This document shows, piece after piece, positions 16,051 through 23,370 of a DNA stretch of 23,370 nucleotides. Source of the stretch: Armatimonadota bacterium. GTDB lineage: Bacteria > Armatimonadota > DTGP01 > JAHWJO01. The number at the start of each line of letters is the position of its first letter. The first letter of the stretch is position 1. The position numbers and the translations under genes were made by a program. The DNA is taken from NCBI GenBank assembly GCA_019348365.1, contig JAHWJO010000005.1:1-23370 (forward strand), read 5' to 3'. The notes below the pieces were generated by a model. The model worked only from the letters and a program-made list of their open reading frames with translations. It ran no database searches and had not been told where the DNA came from.

Positions 16051-16800
16051 CTACGGGTTGGACGGCTCCGACACCGGCTCTTCGCGGGTGGTGTCGATGG
16101 GAGCCACTTCAGGCGCGGGTCCCGGCTCCGGTATGACCGTGACGGTCGTCACCGGCTCCACCGGAGTTTTGGGCCGGGACACGGCAACGGTCGGCTTCGG
16201 CTTCGCCACCGGGAGGGTCTTCTTCTTTGCCACGGCAACCGTAGAGGCCGGTTTCCGCGCTTTGGCGGTCTTCACCCGTTTCGAGGACGTGCCGGAGGCT
16301 TTCGCCAGAGTCCCTTTGCGTTTGGATTTGACGGCGGAGACGTACTTCGATCCGCCGGACACCACGGTGACCGGGGCTCCCATCGGGGTCCAGTCATGCA
16401 GCCAGCGCGCGCCGGCGCGGGACATCCGCAAACATCCATGCGAGCCCCAGCGGCCATTGGGCCGCCAGAGGCTGGAGCGATGAAAGCCCATGCCGGTCCC
16501 GCCCAGCCGCATCCAGTAATCCATCGGCGCGCCCAGGCCGCCCTTGCGGAGCGGCTTGTTATGAATGTCCACCAGATTCGAGCGATAGCCGCTCCGGACC
16601 TTCTGAGAGATGCGGTAGCGGCCCGGTCGAGTCGGGGAATCCGTCGCGCCCGGATTGATGACGAGCGCCCGAACGACTTTGCCGTTCTCCATGGCATAAA
16701 CGGTGGATTTGGAGAGGTCCACCAGCAGCTCTTTGCGGGCAAAAGCAGGAGCGGCGAGAACGATGCCGAGCAGCATCAGGGGAAGAACCAAACGACGCAT
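16051..16800 (-). CDS. L,D-transpeptidase (YkuD domain) with basic disordered tail
   Basis: Periplasmic L,D-transpeptidase that forms 3-3 peptidoglycan cross-links or attaches proteins to peptidoglycan through an acyl-enzyme on Cys. The 249-residue product has a signal peptide (MRRLVLPLMLLGIVLAAPAFA, cleaved about residue 21). The YkuD domain (24-147) begins LLVDLSKSTVYAMENGKVV, includes PTRPGRYRI, and has the catalytic pattern GFH (His107) and SHGCLR (120-125; catalytic Cys123). The last 100 residues are Lys/Pro/Ala/Val-rich, of low complexity, with several KPK/AKKK runs and an acidic PEP-rich end; this tail is unusual and may bind the cell wall or anionic polymer. The start at 16800 follows GAGGT. 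A strong terminator lies about 60 bases downstream. Confidence 0.93.
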   Translation of the reverse strand: MRRLVLPLMLLGIVLAAPAFARKELLVDLSKSTVYAMENGKVVRALVINPGATDSPTRPGRYRISQKVRSGYRSNLVDIHNKPLRKGGLGAPMDYWMRLGGTGMGFHRSSLWRPNGRWGSHGCLRMSRAGARWLHDWTPMGAPVTVVSGGSKYVSAVKSKRKGTLAKASGTSSKRVKTAKARKPASTVAVAKKKTLPVAKPKPTVAVSRPKTPVEPVTTVTVIPEPGPAPEVAPIDTTREEPVSEPSNP

Positions 16801-16909
16801 ATACAGGGTGACCTCACAGCAAAAACTGAGCACAGGAAAAACAGAACAGCGGTTTTAACGAGTCTACCCGGAATCCCTCCGTTTCAACCGTTGGGGTTGC
16901 TTGTATATC

Positions 16910-19159
16910 CTAACTGCCGTTCCCGTTTTGATGCAAGAGGCCGGGGCCGGCGCCCAGCGGAATCGGCTGGCCCGACGAGGAGAGCTCGAACAGATTCTTC
17001 ACCTGCTCGTACGGCTGCGGCTTCGCGAAGAGGTAGCCCTGGCCCATCCGGCAGCCCATGTTCCTCAACTCGTACAGCTGCTCCAGGTTTTCGATCCCTT
17101 CCCCCGTCACCGACATCCCCAGGGCCTTCCCGAAGGAGAAGATCTTCCGGAGGATCTCCATCTCGTCCTCCCGGGGCGGGTGAGCGTGAGACATCAACTC
17201 GCGGGTGAACGACCGGTCCACTTTCAGCACGTCCAGCGGCAGGTGGCGAAGCGTCTGCATGGCTGAGAAACCGGTCCCGAAATCGTCGATGGAGAGGCGG
17301 ATTCCGAGATCTTTCAATGCCTGGAGCTGTTTGGTAATCATCTCTCGGTCTTCCCGGAGGATCTGCTCGGTGATCTCGATCTTGAGGCTGCCCGTCGGCA
17401 GTCCGGCGTCGTCCAGGGCCGTTCGGATGCGGTCCGCCAGGCGGCTCTGACGGAATTGCAGGGCGGAGAAATTGACGCTCAGGGAGAGATCCGCGTACTC
17501 CGGGTACTGCGAGCGGAGCCGGGACACGTCCTGCGCCGCCGTCTCCAGCACCCAGAAGTCCATCTCCAGAATCTGCCCGGTCTCTTCGGCCAGCGGGATG
17601 AATTCCAGCGGGAGGAGGAGGCCCCGCTCCGGGTGCTCCCAGCGGACCAGCGCCTCCAGCGCGATCACGCGGCCCGTGTGGAGGTCGATCACCGGCTGAT
17701 AGAAGACTCTCAGCTCCTGCCGTTCCAGCGCCTTGCGGAGATCCGATTCCAGCTCCAGCCGCCTCCAGGCCCGCTCGTTCATGCTCAGGTCGAAGATCTC
17801 GTAGCAGGACTTTCCTTTCTTCTTCGCCTCGTACAGGGCGATGTCGGCCTTGCGGAGCAGGTCGCTCGTGCGGGCCGTGCCGGGGATCGCCAGCGTGAGC
17901 CCGATACTCGCCGAGATGTGGACCTCCCGCCCATCGAGGAGGAACGGCTGCCCCAGCTCCCGGAGGATCCGCCGCGCCACCTCGACCGCTTCATCGACGC
18001 GCTGTACGTTCTCCAGCAGGATGGTGAACTCATCGCCGCCCATCCGGGCCAGGGTGTCATCGGTGCGCAGGCTCCGCAAGAACCGGTAACTCACCTCCAC
18101 CAGCAGGTCGTCCCCCACGCTGTGCCCCAGGCTGTCGTTAATGACCTTGAACCCGTCGAGGTCGATGAACATCACGGCGAGGAAACCGGAGGGAAGGGGG
18201 TCCTTTCGCAGGGACTCTTCCAGCCGCTGGATAAAGAGCGTGCGGTTCGGCAGGTGGGTCAGGGGATCGTGGTACGCCTCGTGCCGGAGATGGACTTCCA
18301 TGGCCTTTCGCTCGGTGGTCTCCTGGTAATAGACGAGGAGAGCCCCGACCTCGGGATCATCGAGCCGGTTGACGGCGCGCATCTCGACCCAGCGCCACGA
18401 GCCGTCCTGATGCTTGGTGCGGTATTCGCGGGTGATCTCCCGGCCCGGCGTTCGCTTCAACTCCTGAAACAAGCCGTAAACCGCATCGAAATCTTCCGGG
18501 TGAACGCGCTGCAGCATCAACGGACCCGCAAAATCCTCCATCGTGTAGCCCATGAACCTGCGGTCCTCGGAATCGACCGCGAGCACCTGGCCGTCCGGGT
18601 CGAGCGCCGCCGCCGCGACCGGGCTGTGCGCCAGCATCGCGCGGAGCCGTTGAACGTTCCCATTCGGCTCCTGACGCTCCTCACGGAACGGTTTCAGCAT
18701 GAGGAGGCCGACCCCGACCGTGTGCCCATCCTCCACGACGGGAAAACCGCTGACGTTCCAGTGGTGATGCTTACCCGTGACCGGCGAAGAGCCCCCGCAG
18801 ATCTCCTGATGAACGACCGGAATGCCGGTCTGGAGGACGTGAGAGAGCAGCGGCTCCAACTGGGGAGCCAGCTCGGGAAGCACGTCACGAAGGGGGCAGC
18901 CCGAAGGCTGATCGGCGGGGACTCGGATCAGGTCGGCGAACGCCGGGTTCACCGACTGGAACCGGAGGTCCCGATCGAGGAAGGCCAACCCCAGCGGAGC
19001 GGAGGTCATGAACGCCTGAAGAAAGGCGATTGTCTCTTTCGGTTCCAGGGTGATAATGATCCTATAACCTTGACACGAAGAGAAGATGGTGGAGCTATTA
19101 TGATGAATGCGTCGGCTGCCGGAGGCCCGGATGACATGAACCATGCCTGTTGCTGGCAT
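16910..19159 (-). CDS. PAS-PAS-GGDEF-EAL cyclic-di-GMP synthase/phosphodiesterase
   Basis: Two-domain cyclic-di-GMP enzyme, cytoplasmic, 749 residues. N-terminal PAS-like domain (about 42-155), second PAS with PAC tail (about 168-290; DGSWRWVEMRAVN and YYQETTERKAME), GGDEF domain (about 295-455) and EAL domain (about 470-725). The diguanylate cyclase motif GGDEF is intact (374-378), with the RxxD inhibitory site (365-368) exactly five residues before it. The phosphodiesterase site is also complete: EAL (502-504), Asn563, Glu595, DDFGTG (625-630), Lys646, Glu687 and GQGYLFAKP (706-714). Both activities are therefore possible. No transmembrane segment or heme motif is evident. The start is uncertain: ATGs at 19159 and 19144 lack a Shine-Dalgarno sequence and lie in a cluster of CATG words; the ATG at 19009 would cut into the first PAS. 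Confidence 0.93.
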   Translation of the reverse strand: MPATGMVHVIRASGSRRIHHNSSTIFSSCQGYRIIITLEPKETIAFLQAFMTSAPLGLAFLDRDLRFQSVNPAFADLIRVPADQPSGCPLRDVLPELAPQLEPLLSHVLQTGIPVVHQEICGGSSPVTGKHHHWNVSGFPVVEDGHTVGVGLLMLKPFREERQEPNGNVQRLRAMLAHSPVAAAALDPDGQVLAVDSEDRRFMGYTMEDFAGPLMLQRVHPEDFDAVYGLFQELKRTPGREITREYRTKHQDGSWRWVEMRAVNRLDDPEVGALLVYYQETTERKAMEVHLRHEAYHDPLTHLPNRTLFIQRLEESLRKDPLPSGFLAVMFIDLDGFKVINDSLGHSVGDDLLVEVSYRFLRSLRTDDTLARMGGDEFTILLENVQRVDEAVEVARRILRELGQPFLLDGREVHISASIGLTLAIPGTARTSDLLRKADIALYEAKKKGKSCYEIFDLSMNERAWRRLELESDLRKALERQELRVFYQPVIDLHTGRVIALEALVRWEHPERGLLLPLEFIPLAEETGQILEMDFWVLETAAQDVSRLRSQYPEYADLSLSVNFSALQFRQSRLADRIRTALDDAGLPTGSLKIEITEQILREDREMITKQLQALKDLGIRLSIDDFGTGFSAMQTLRHLPLDVLKVDRSFTRELMSHAHPPREDEMEILRKIFSFGKALGMSVTGEGIENLEQLYELRNMGCRMGQGYLFAKPQPYEQVKNLFELSSSGQPIPLGAGPGLLHQNGNGS

Positions 19160-19268
19160 GAAGCATGCATGCTGATTGTATCAGATGCAGGACCATGACG
19201 GCGCGATGATCGACAGGATGCTAACTCACATGGTAGACATGTGCAAGAACCCATGGCTTTGTGCCATG
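19135..19268. promoter_or_regulatory. CATG-rich stretch at the 5' end of the cyclic-di-GMP gene
   Basis: Ten CATG tetramers occur in 134 bases (first bases at 19135, 19142, 19157, 19164, 19168, 19194, 19229, 19238, 19252 and 19265), where about one per 256 is expected by chance. CATGCC/GGCATG at 19142-19160 also forms a small hairpin across the proposed start. The rest of the 359-base gap (19160-19518) shows no credible gene. A regulatory role is only inferred. Confidence 0.4.
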
Positions 19269-19518
19269 CCGAACCGGCAAGATGGCGGAAACGACACCTC
19301 TTCCTTCCGTATCGGTCCATTTGGCCGAATGAGTTGTGAAATGATAAGCCGCGTGCGTTAACTCTCGCTGCCAGGGCTCGCTCCACAGCGGCAGCATTCT
19401 TGCTCCGGGATTCCAGGCGGCGGTTTGCCTTTCTCTCCCTCCTGCATGACTCCTCCTATGGAGAGACTGCCATTCAACACTATCATCAGGGATGCGAACG
19501 GAAGCCTGCCGCACCCGG

Positions 19519-20082
19519 TTACGGGGAGGCGGACCGAAGGTGATCCAGAAGGCGGTCCATCAAAAGCGAGCGCTCAGGGTTCGCCGGTTGACCTCGATAG
19601 TCCTCCTCAAAATCGACGGGTTCGGCCCCGTGGGGGAGTCCCCGCGCCTCCGATTCGATCCCGTTGTGCGGCGCATAACCCAGCACGATCCAAGGGCAGC
19701 GGTTTCGTTTCGGGATGTTCAGGGGAGGAAGGGGTCGAACCTGTTGCAAGGAGATCAGCGTCGCCCAGCGGGCCATGCGCTTTGCGTTCCAGAATTCGTC
19801 CTCCGCGACGATCCAGCGGTTGTAGAGGGCGCGAATCCACTGCACGTCCTCCGGGCTCATCCCTTCCCCCGTGGCGACCGCACCCGCGATGCCGAACGCG
19901 CGAACCGGGCCCGCCGACTCTTTGAAGAAAATCCCATCTCCCGCTGAAACCTGCCCATGCGGGACCGATTTTCGGAGGGAGAAGCGCGACTCGATCCGCT
20001 TCTCGCCGGAGATCAGGCGGCGCAGGGGGCCGGGTTTCATCACGGCCAGATGGAGCCGGGAGAGAATGGGGGACTCCCTCAC
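19519..20082 (-). CDS. ASCH/PUA-like domain protein
   Basis: The 187-residue protein resembles the ASCH family, a PUA-like beta-barrel fold that binds RNA or modified nucleic acid. Visible family-like features are HLAVMKPGPLRRLISGEKRI (11-30) followed by ESRFS, the usual '..G.K.iE.R' motif, then SAGDGIFFKESAGPVRAFGI (46-65), the GD.i..K.s..p. strand. The remaining 115 residues form an extension with a Trp-rich centre (VQWIRALYNRWIVAEDEFWN) and a conserved-looking NRCPWIVLGYAP. The GTG start at 20082 follows AAGGAAGGG and gives the correct N-terminus for the fold. Proposed roles of the family include RNA metabolism and translation control; the specific target is unknown. It stands alone, divergent from ruvX. 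Confidence 0.75.
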   Translation of the reverse strand: MRESPILSRLHLAVMKPGPLRRLISGEKRIESRFSLRKSVPHGQVSAGDGIFFKESAGPVRAFGIAGAVATGEGMSPEDVQWIRALYNRWIVAEDEFWNAKRMARWATLISLQQVRPLPPLNIPKRNRCPWIVLGYAPHNGIESEARGLPHGAEPVDFEEDYRGQPANPERSLLMDRLLDHLRSASP

Positions 20083-20202
20083 CTCACCCTTCCTTTCCTT
20101 TTGTCCGTCAGGCCGCCCTGAGAATTCGATAATTTAGTATGAGCATGTTGGTCGGAAAATAAACACAGTAGGGGCCCGGACCCCTGAGACGGGAGATATG
20201 TG

Positions 20203-20640
20203 ATGCCCGGACTACTGGCGCTGGATGTGGGCGAGAAACGAATCGGGGTGGCGGTGAACGAGTGGGGCGATCTGGTGGTGCCGCTGGGCGTCATCCCGCG
20301 GGGCCCGAACGATTTAGAAGAGATCCGGCGGCACGTCACCGAGCGATTCATCGACCGGATCATCGTCGGCCTGCCGATCAGTTTGGACGACACGCTGGGC
20401 ACTCAGGCGCAAAAAGTGTTGAAGTTCGTCGAACGGTTGAAAGCGGTGGTCTCGGTCCCGATTGAGACGTATGACGAGCGGTTCAGCACCCATGAGGCGG
20501 AGCAGATGATGATCGAGGCTGACGTTTCACGCCAGCGCCGCCGCCAGTCCATCGATGCGCTGGCCGCCGCCCAGATCTTGAAAGGGTACCTGTCCACCCA
20601 GGCCGAACGATCCCGCCCGAGAGAGGAAGAGGGGGGATAA
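20203..20640 (+). CDS. ruvX: Putative pre-16S rRNA nuclease / Holliday junction resolvase, YqgF/RuvX family
   Basis: YqgF (RuvX) has an RNase H-like fold; in E. coli it processes the 5' end of 16S rRNA, and resolvase activity has been proposed. The 145-residue protein has the first catalytic Asp in LLALDVGEKRIGVAV (Asp8), a central strand IDRIIVGLPISLDDTLG, the Glu motif YDERFST and the final acidic IDALAAAQIL, all in the expected order and length. A GTG immediately before the ATG (20200) is another possible start; GGGAGA fits the ATG at 20203 better. A strong hairpin follows, facing a convergent gene. Confidence 0.94.
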   Translation: MPGLLALDVGEKRIGVAVNEWGDLVVPLGVIPRGPNDLEEIRRHVTERFIDRIIVGLPISLDDTLGTQAQKVLKFVERLKAVVSVPIETYDERFSTHEAEQMMIEADVSRQRRRQSIDALAAAQILKGYLSTQAERSRPREEEGG

Positions 20641-20655
20641 TGGAGTTCAATGAAA

Positions 20656-20695
20656 CAGGGGAGAGGCGTGATGTCGATCACACGCCTCTCCCCTG
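20656..20695. terminator. Bidirectional terminator between ruvX and the lipoprotein gene
   Basis: A perfect 15-bp stem, CAGGGGAGAGGCGTG (20656-20670) with CACGCCTCTCCCCTG (20681-20695), and a ten-base loop. It lies between convergent genes, 15 bases after the ruvX stop. The minus-strand side continues TTTCATT; the plus side lacks a good T tract. Confidence 0.8.
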
Positions 20696-20741
20696 AGCTA
20701 TAAGTACGAAGTTAACCGGATTGAAACCCAGCCGACGATGA

Positions 20742-21992
20742 TCAGTTCGGTTTGGGGGCCGTTTCCGGGCCGGGCTTGGCCGCCACCTGCTTCTGTTTCT
20801 TCTCTTTGGCTTCGGCGATCTCTTGCAGTTTGAACGCTTCCGCCGTGTGGGTGTAGCGGTTGTTCGGGTCCCACAGCAGGTACTCGTTGATCCCGTTGTC
20901 CCGTGCGGCTTTGATCTGCGCCCAGATGTCCGGCGCGCGGTATTTGGACTGGAGATTGAAATTCTGGAGCCAGGGCCGGATTTTGCAGTCCGTCCCCTTG
21001 ATCCGCTCCTTGCCGTCGCGGAGGCTGACGAACACCGTCTTGTAGGGGGCGCGGTCCGGGTTGGGAATGCCGTACTCGCCCCGGTTGTAGTGCGACGGGT
21101 AGACCATCGGGCAGATGTAATCGACATGCTCGGCGATGGACCGGATCGTCTGGCCGATACCCATATCGTTCTTCGAGAGGACCGTCAGGCCGAAGATGTC
21201 CGCGCTCATCACCCCGCCCGCCTTGTGGACCCGTTCCTTCGCGAACTTCAGGAACTCGTTGATGACCTGCGGCGGAGGGGTCTGGGTCTTGCCGGGGAAC
21301 GCCATGTTGAGCAGCTTGCCGTCGGTGGGGAAGCGGACGTAATCCCACTGGATCTCCTTGAAGCCTTTCTTGATGGCCTCTTCCGCCAGCGCGACGTTGT
21401 ACTCCCAGACCTCCTTCTTGTACGGGTTGGCCCAGGCTTCCCGCTTGCGATTCTCCCAGATCCCGCCGTCTTTCCGCTTCACGGCGTATTCGGGACGGAC
21501 GCGGGGCATGCAGTCGTCCGCAAAGACGGCGAGCCGTGCGATGGGATAGATGTCGCGCTTTTTCAGCTCCGCCATCAGGTTGTCGATCTTGGGGGCGCGG
21601 GAGCCGTATCCGTACTGGCCGATCTCCTTGACCTTCCCCTTATGCGCCATGACTTCTTTCGCCAGGGGAACGTCGCTCTTGTAGGTGATCGCGCCGTCCG
21701 AATCTTTCACGTCGATGACGACGGCGTTGAGCGGCGTCTTGTCGATCAGGGCCATGATCCGCTCCATCGACTTCTTCCCGCTGGCGGTCCAGCCGGTGAT
21801 GTAGATGGCGCGGGCTTCGATGGGCTCCGGTTTCGGCGCGGGCGGGGGCGTCGGCTTCTGCTTGGCGGCATCCGGGGCGGCGGTGGATGCCGTCGAGCCG
21901 ACCATGGAGACCGTTTTGGTGCAGCCCTGGAGGAGCAACAGGCTCATCAGGGGGGCGGCGGCAAGCGCCAGTGGGGTGATCTTCTTCGTCAT
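20742..21992 (-). CDS. Lipoprotein with putative glycoside hydrolase domain (DUF4015-like)
   Basis: Predicted lipoprotein, 416 residues. The N-terminus MTKKITPLALAAAPLMSLLL is followed by LQGC, a lipobox with Cys24 as the lipidation site, then a Pro/Ala/Lys-rich linker (about 40-62). The catalytic-like domain (about 65-385) is a TIM-barrel glycoside-hydrolase-like fold of the DUF4015 type: RAIYITGWTASG, NAVVIDVKDSDGAITY, IYPIARLAVFADD, KEIQWDYVRFPTDG, GVMSADIFGLTV and VDYICPMVYPSHYNRGEYG. Asp residues in WDYVRFP and SADIFG are candidate catalytic or binding positions. The C-terminus is Lys/Glu/Pro-rich. CAGGAGT precedes the ATG at 21992; an upstream in-frame start would bury the signal peptide. 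The substrate is unknown; surface or cell-wall glycan is plausible. It should be a client of the lnt product. Confidence 0.88.
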   Translation of the reverse strand: MTKKITPLALAAAPLMSLLLLQGCTKTVSMVGSTASTAAPDAAKQKPTPPPAPKPEPIEARAIYITGWTASGKKSMERIMALIDKTPLNAVVIDVKDSDGAITYKSDVPLAKEVMAHKGKVKEIGQYGYGSRAPKIDNLMAELKKRDIYPIARLAVFADDCMPRVRPEYAVKRKDGGIWENRKREAWANPYKKEVWEYNVALAEEAIKKGFKEIQWDYVRFPTDGKLLNMAFPGKTQTPPPQVINEFLKFAKERVHKAGGVMSADIFGLTVLSKNDMGIGQTIRSIAEHVDYICPMVYPSHYNRGEYGIPNPDRAPYKTVFVSLRDGKERIKGTDCKIRPWLQNFNLQSKYRAPDIWAQIKAARDNGINEYLLWDPNNRYTHTAEAFKLQEIAEAKEKKQKQVAAKPGPETAPKPN

Positions 21993-22709
21993 GTGCAGGG
22001 GTACTCCTGTGGTAAAACCGACCGGGTCGTCCCAGAAACTCAACTCATCCTCAGCAAGTACTGCGTTGACCCTCACGAACGCAGGTAGCGCACGAAAGAG
22101 AGAAGAGAGCAGAAGGGGAGGTTGAGGGTCCGCGCGGATGAGTGAATGGAGATTGCCGGAAGAGAAACGGATAATGCTCAGGTTTTCTTTATTTCTTGGG
22201 GATGGGGCATCGTCCTCCCCGTTATTGTAAGGCTGTCAGGGAAAACGATCAAGAGGGCGGTTCGTACGTTCGTTAATAAAATTCATGGCACCAACGGCCC
22301 GAATGTCCTAATAAAACGTTTGGTGTGAGTTCCCGGCGAATGAATTCGCGTCTGGAGGAGCACGAAGTCGCCCTCCGGCGACTCCACTCCTAGCCCAAAC
22401 CCCATCTAAGAGAGGGATCTAATCCTTCAGAAAGGATGGGAGGAGAGTCCGCGAAGGCGGACTTCGTGCTCCTCCAGGCGCGGTTTTAACCGCCGGCCCC
22501 TCCCGCGTTTCACACCAAACGTTAAAATTGAAGGGATCGGGCTGCGCCGATTTCCTCACGTCTTCATCTTTGCCGCAGATGTGGTTGAACTTTACGGTAC
22601 GGGAGTGAAACCCGCGACAGGGTCCCTCTCATTTTTCCATGACAGCGGGGCTTCCTGAAGACCGTTTTCCGGCTCCCGGCAGATTTCTTCAGCAGGTTTC
22701 AACGTCGGA
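21993..22709. other. Intergenic region holding a palindromic element
   Basis: The 717 bases upstream of the lipoprotein gene contain no ORF with recognisable protein features; a 60-codon plus-strand frame at 22146-22328 has no family features and runs into the repeat. The main content is the 209-bp element at 22315-22523. The segment around 22170-22320 is AT-richer than the surroundings. I found no convincing promoter pair. Confidence 0.5.
22315..22523. repeat. MITE-like palindromic element with perfect 14-bp ends
   Basis: Terminal repeats AACGTTTGGTGTGA (22315-22328) and TCACACCAAACGTT (22510-22523) are perfect. Inner repeats CTGGAGGAGCACGAAGTC (22352-22369) and its complement (22460-22477) are perfect over 18. 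Between outer and inner repeats each arm has its own hairpin: GGCGAATGAATTCGC on the left, GCGGTTTTAACCGC on the right. Next to the inner repeats are AGTCGCC-CTCC-GGCGACT on the left and AGTCCGC-GAAG-GCGGACT on the right. There is no transposase and no clear target duplication. Confidence 0.85.
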
Positions 22710-23030
22710 TCAGTGCGGGGGGGGAGCCATGACCACCAGCAGCACGGCCCGCTCCTCCGTGGGGTTGGAAACGCCGTGATCCTGTCCCGCCGGAGCGACC
22801 ACCGCCTCTCCCTGCTCCAGAACTGCGCTCTCCTCGCCCACCTGAACGGTCGGGCGGCCCTCCAGCGTGAGATAAACCTTGTCCGAAGCCGCGTGGCTGT
22901 GGACGTTCTGTTGCTGGCCGGGCTCCAGGCAGTACAGGTCGTAAAAGAGGCAATCGCTCTCGATGAGGGAATTCTTCTGCATCTTCTCCGGAGAGAAACG
23001 ACGTCTTTCCGCTAAAACGACCTTCTCCAT
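22710..23030 (-). CDS. Small cupin-domain protein
   Basis: Single-domain cupin of 106 residues. Motif 1 reads PGQQQNVHSHAASDKVYLTLEG, where the usual HxHx4E Glu is Lys; the two His remain. Motif 2 GEAVVAPAGQDHGVSN has the expected P.G..H...N pattern. Metal binding through three His is still possible but would lack the Glu ligand. Such proteins may act as small enzymes, sugar or metal binders, or regulatory domains; no function can be assigned. I chose the ATG at 23030 because GGAGGAG lies five bases ahead of it; a GTG at 23057 would add nine residues, with its Shine-Dalgarno sequence too close. It is on the same strand as the ferredoxin gene but separated by about 245 bases. Confidence 0.83.
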   Translation of the reverse strand: MEKVVLAERRRFSPEKMQKNSLIESDCLFYDLYCLEPGQQQNVHSHAASDKVYLTLEGRPTVQVGEESAVLEQGEAVVAPAGQDHGVSNPTEERAVLLVVMAPPPH

Positions 23031-23274
23031 CTGCTCCTCCAGCGAAGGATCACGCACCTCCGACGCGCCCTTCGGAATAACGGTAGGGCAAATGCCGTTG
23101 CCGCATATAAAAGGGCTGTACTCCGGAAAGGGAAGTCCAGCCCCAATCGTGCATTAGATGATCAGATGTAAGGGAATAAGCAGAAGCGATGGATCCGGTC
23201 TTATCCACGAGGTCCCGTGAATCCGGAAGGGCAGGAGTCCGTCCTCCCGGTAAAGGTGCATCCGGATCGCGGGT

Positions 23275-23370
23275 TTACTGGAAGAAGTCGGCGTTCTTCT
23301 GGGTATACTCCTGCCACTGCTCGGGCACGTCGTCCTCGAAGAAGATCGCGTCCACAGGGCACTCGGGCAC
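23275..23370 (-). CDS. 7Fe-type ferredoxin, C-terminal fragment
   Basis: The minus strand from the window edge encodes 31 residues and a TAA stop: VPECPVDAIFFEDDVPEQ then WQEYTQKNADFFQ. CPVDAIF is the end of a 4Fe-4S binding motif, and the acidic EDDVPEQW..Y...NA.FF tail is typical of small 7Fe (3Fe-4S/4Fe-4S) ferredoxins of the FdxA type, which carry electrons in the cytoplasm. The other cluster ligands lie outside the window, so cluster content cannot be confirmed. Confidence 0.85.
   Translation of the reverse strand: MPECPVDAIFFEDDVPEQWQEYTQKNADFFQ

Noticed and set aside
16861..16887. Promoter-like TTGAAA and TAGACT on the minus strand before the L,D-transpeptidase gene
   Set aside because: Spacing is only 15 bases and the -10 match is poor, so it is not reported as a feature.
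17456..19198. Plus-strand open frame (580 codons) opposite the cyclic-di-GMP gene
   Set aside because: A mirror frame of a gene with all catalytic motifs intact; the composition is typical of antisense high-GC frames.
19221..19514. 97-codon minus-strand frame upstream of the cyclic-di-GMP gene
   Set aside because: No family features and no ribosome-binding site; it overlaps the CATG-rich region.
22146..22328. 60-codon plus-strand frame before the 22-kb repeat
   Set aside because: No recognisable features, and it ends inside the repeat element; probably chance.

Overview
This window comes from a high-GC bacterium with an outer membrane. It carries the late lipid A genes (lpxB, waaA, lpxK, an MsbA-type flippase), an apolipoprotein N-acyltransferase, a predicted lipoprotein and a periplasmic L,D-transpeptidase. 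High GC, an outer-membrane toolkit, a 7Fe-type ferredoxin tail and many interspersed palindromic intergenic repeats would suit a phylum such as Armatimonadota. That assignment is inference only; no rRNA or other marker is present. I found no tRNA, rRNA, CRISPR array, IS transposase or prophage gene.

Layout. Positions 1-2049 (minus): a partial short-chain dehydrogenase of the general-stress type and a membrane protein made of two fused copies of a DUF6328-like unit. Positions 2227-8560 (minus): a compact operon in the order lpxB - isoprenylcysteine-methyltransferase-like gene - msbA-like - waaA - lpxK, with translational overlaps at two junctions. It covers lipid A disaccharide synthesis, Kdo transfer, 4'-phosphorylation and flipping; the early genes lpxA, lpxC and lpxD are absent here. 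Positions 8844-11645: a GT2 glycosyltransferase (minus) and lnt (plus). Positions 12240-15616 (plus): an orphan OppF/DppF-type ATPase, an unusual RGG-repeat plus coiled-coil protein, and an ECF sigma factor overlapping a single-pass membrane protein with a TPR-like C-terminus (candidate anti-sigma). Positions 16051-20082 (minus): an L,D-transpeptidase, a PAS-PAS-GGDEF-EAL cyclic-di-GMP enzyme with both catalytic sites intact, and an ASCH-domain protein. Positions 20203-20640 (plus): ruvX. Positions 20742-23370 (minus): a glycoside-hydrolase-like lipoprotein, a small cupin and the 3' end of a ferredoxin gene.

The most unusual feature is non-coding. Several intergenic gaps hold palindromic elements built alike: a short hairpin, a spacer and a second hairpin, then the same modules in inverted order. 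Instances lie at 8652-8822, 11651-12116 (with a different inverted pair nested inside), 15702-15918 and 22315-22523, with partial copies at 4752-4789 and 10045-10104. Sequences differ between families but the architecture is kept, which points to miniature palindromic mobile elements or RNA-level structures. Secondary points of interest are the RGG/coiled-coil protein, the internally duplicated membrane protein, the methyltransferase-like gene inside the lipid A operon, and a dense cluster of CATG words at the 5' end of the cyclic-di-GMP gene. I saw no convincing defence system or biosynthetic cluster.
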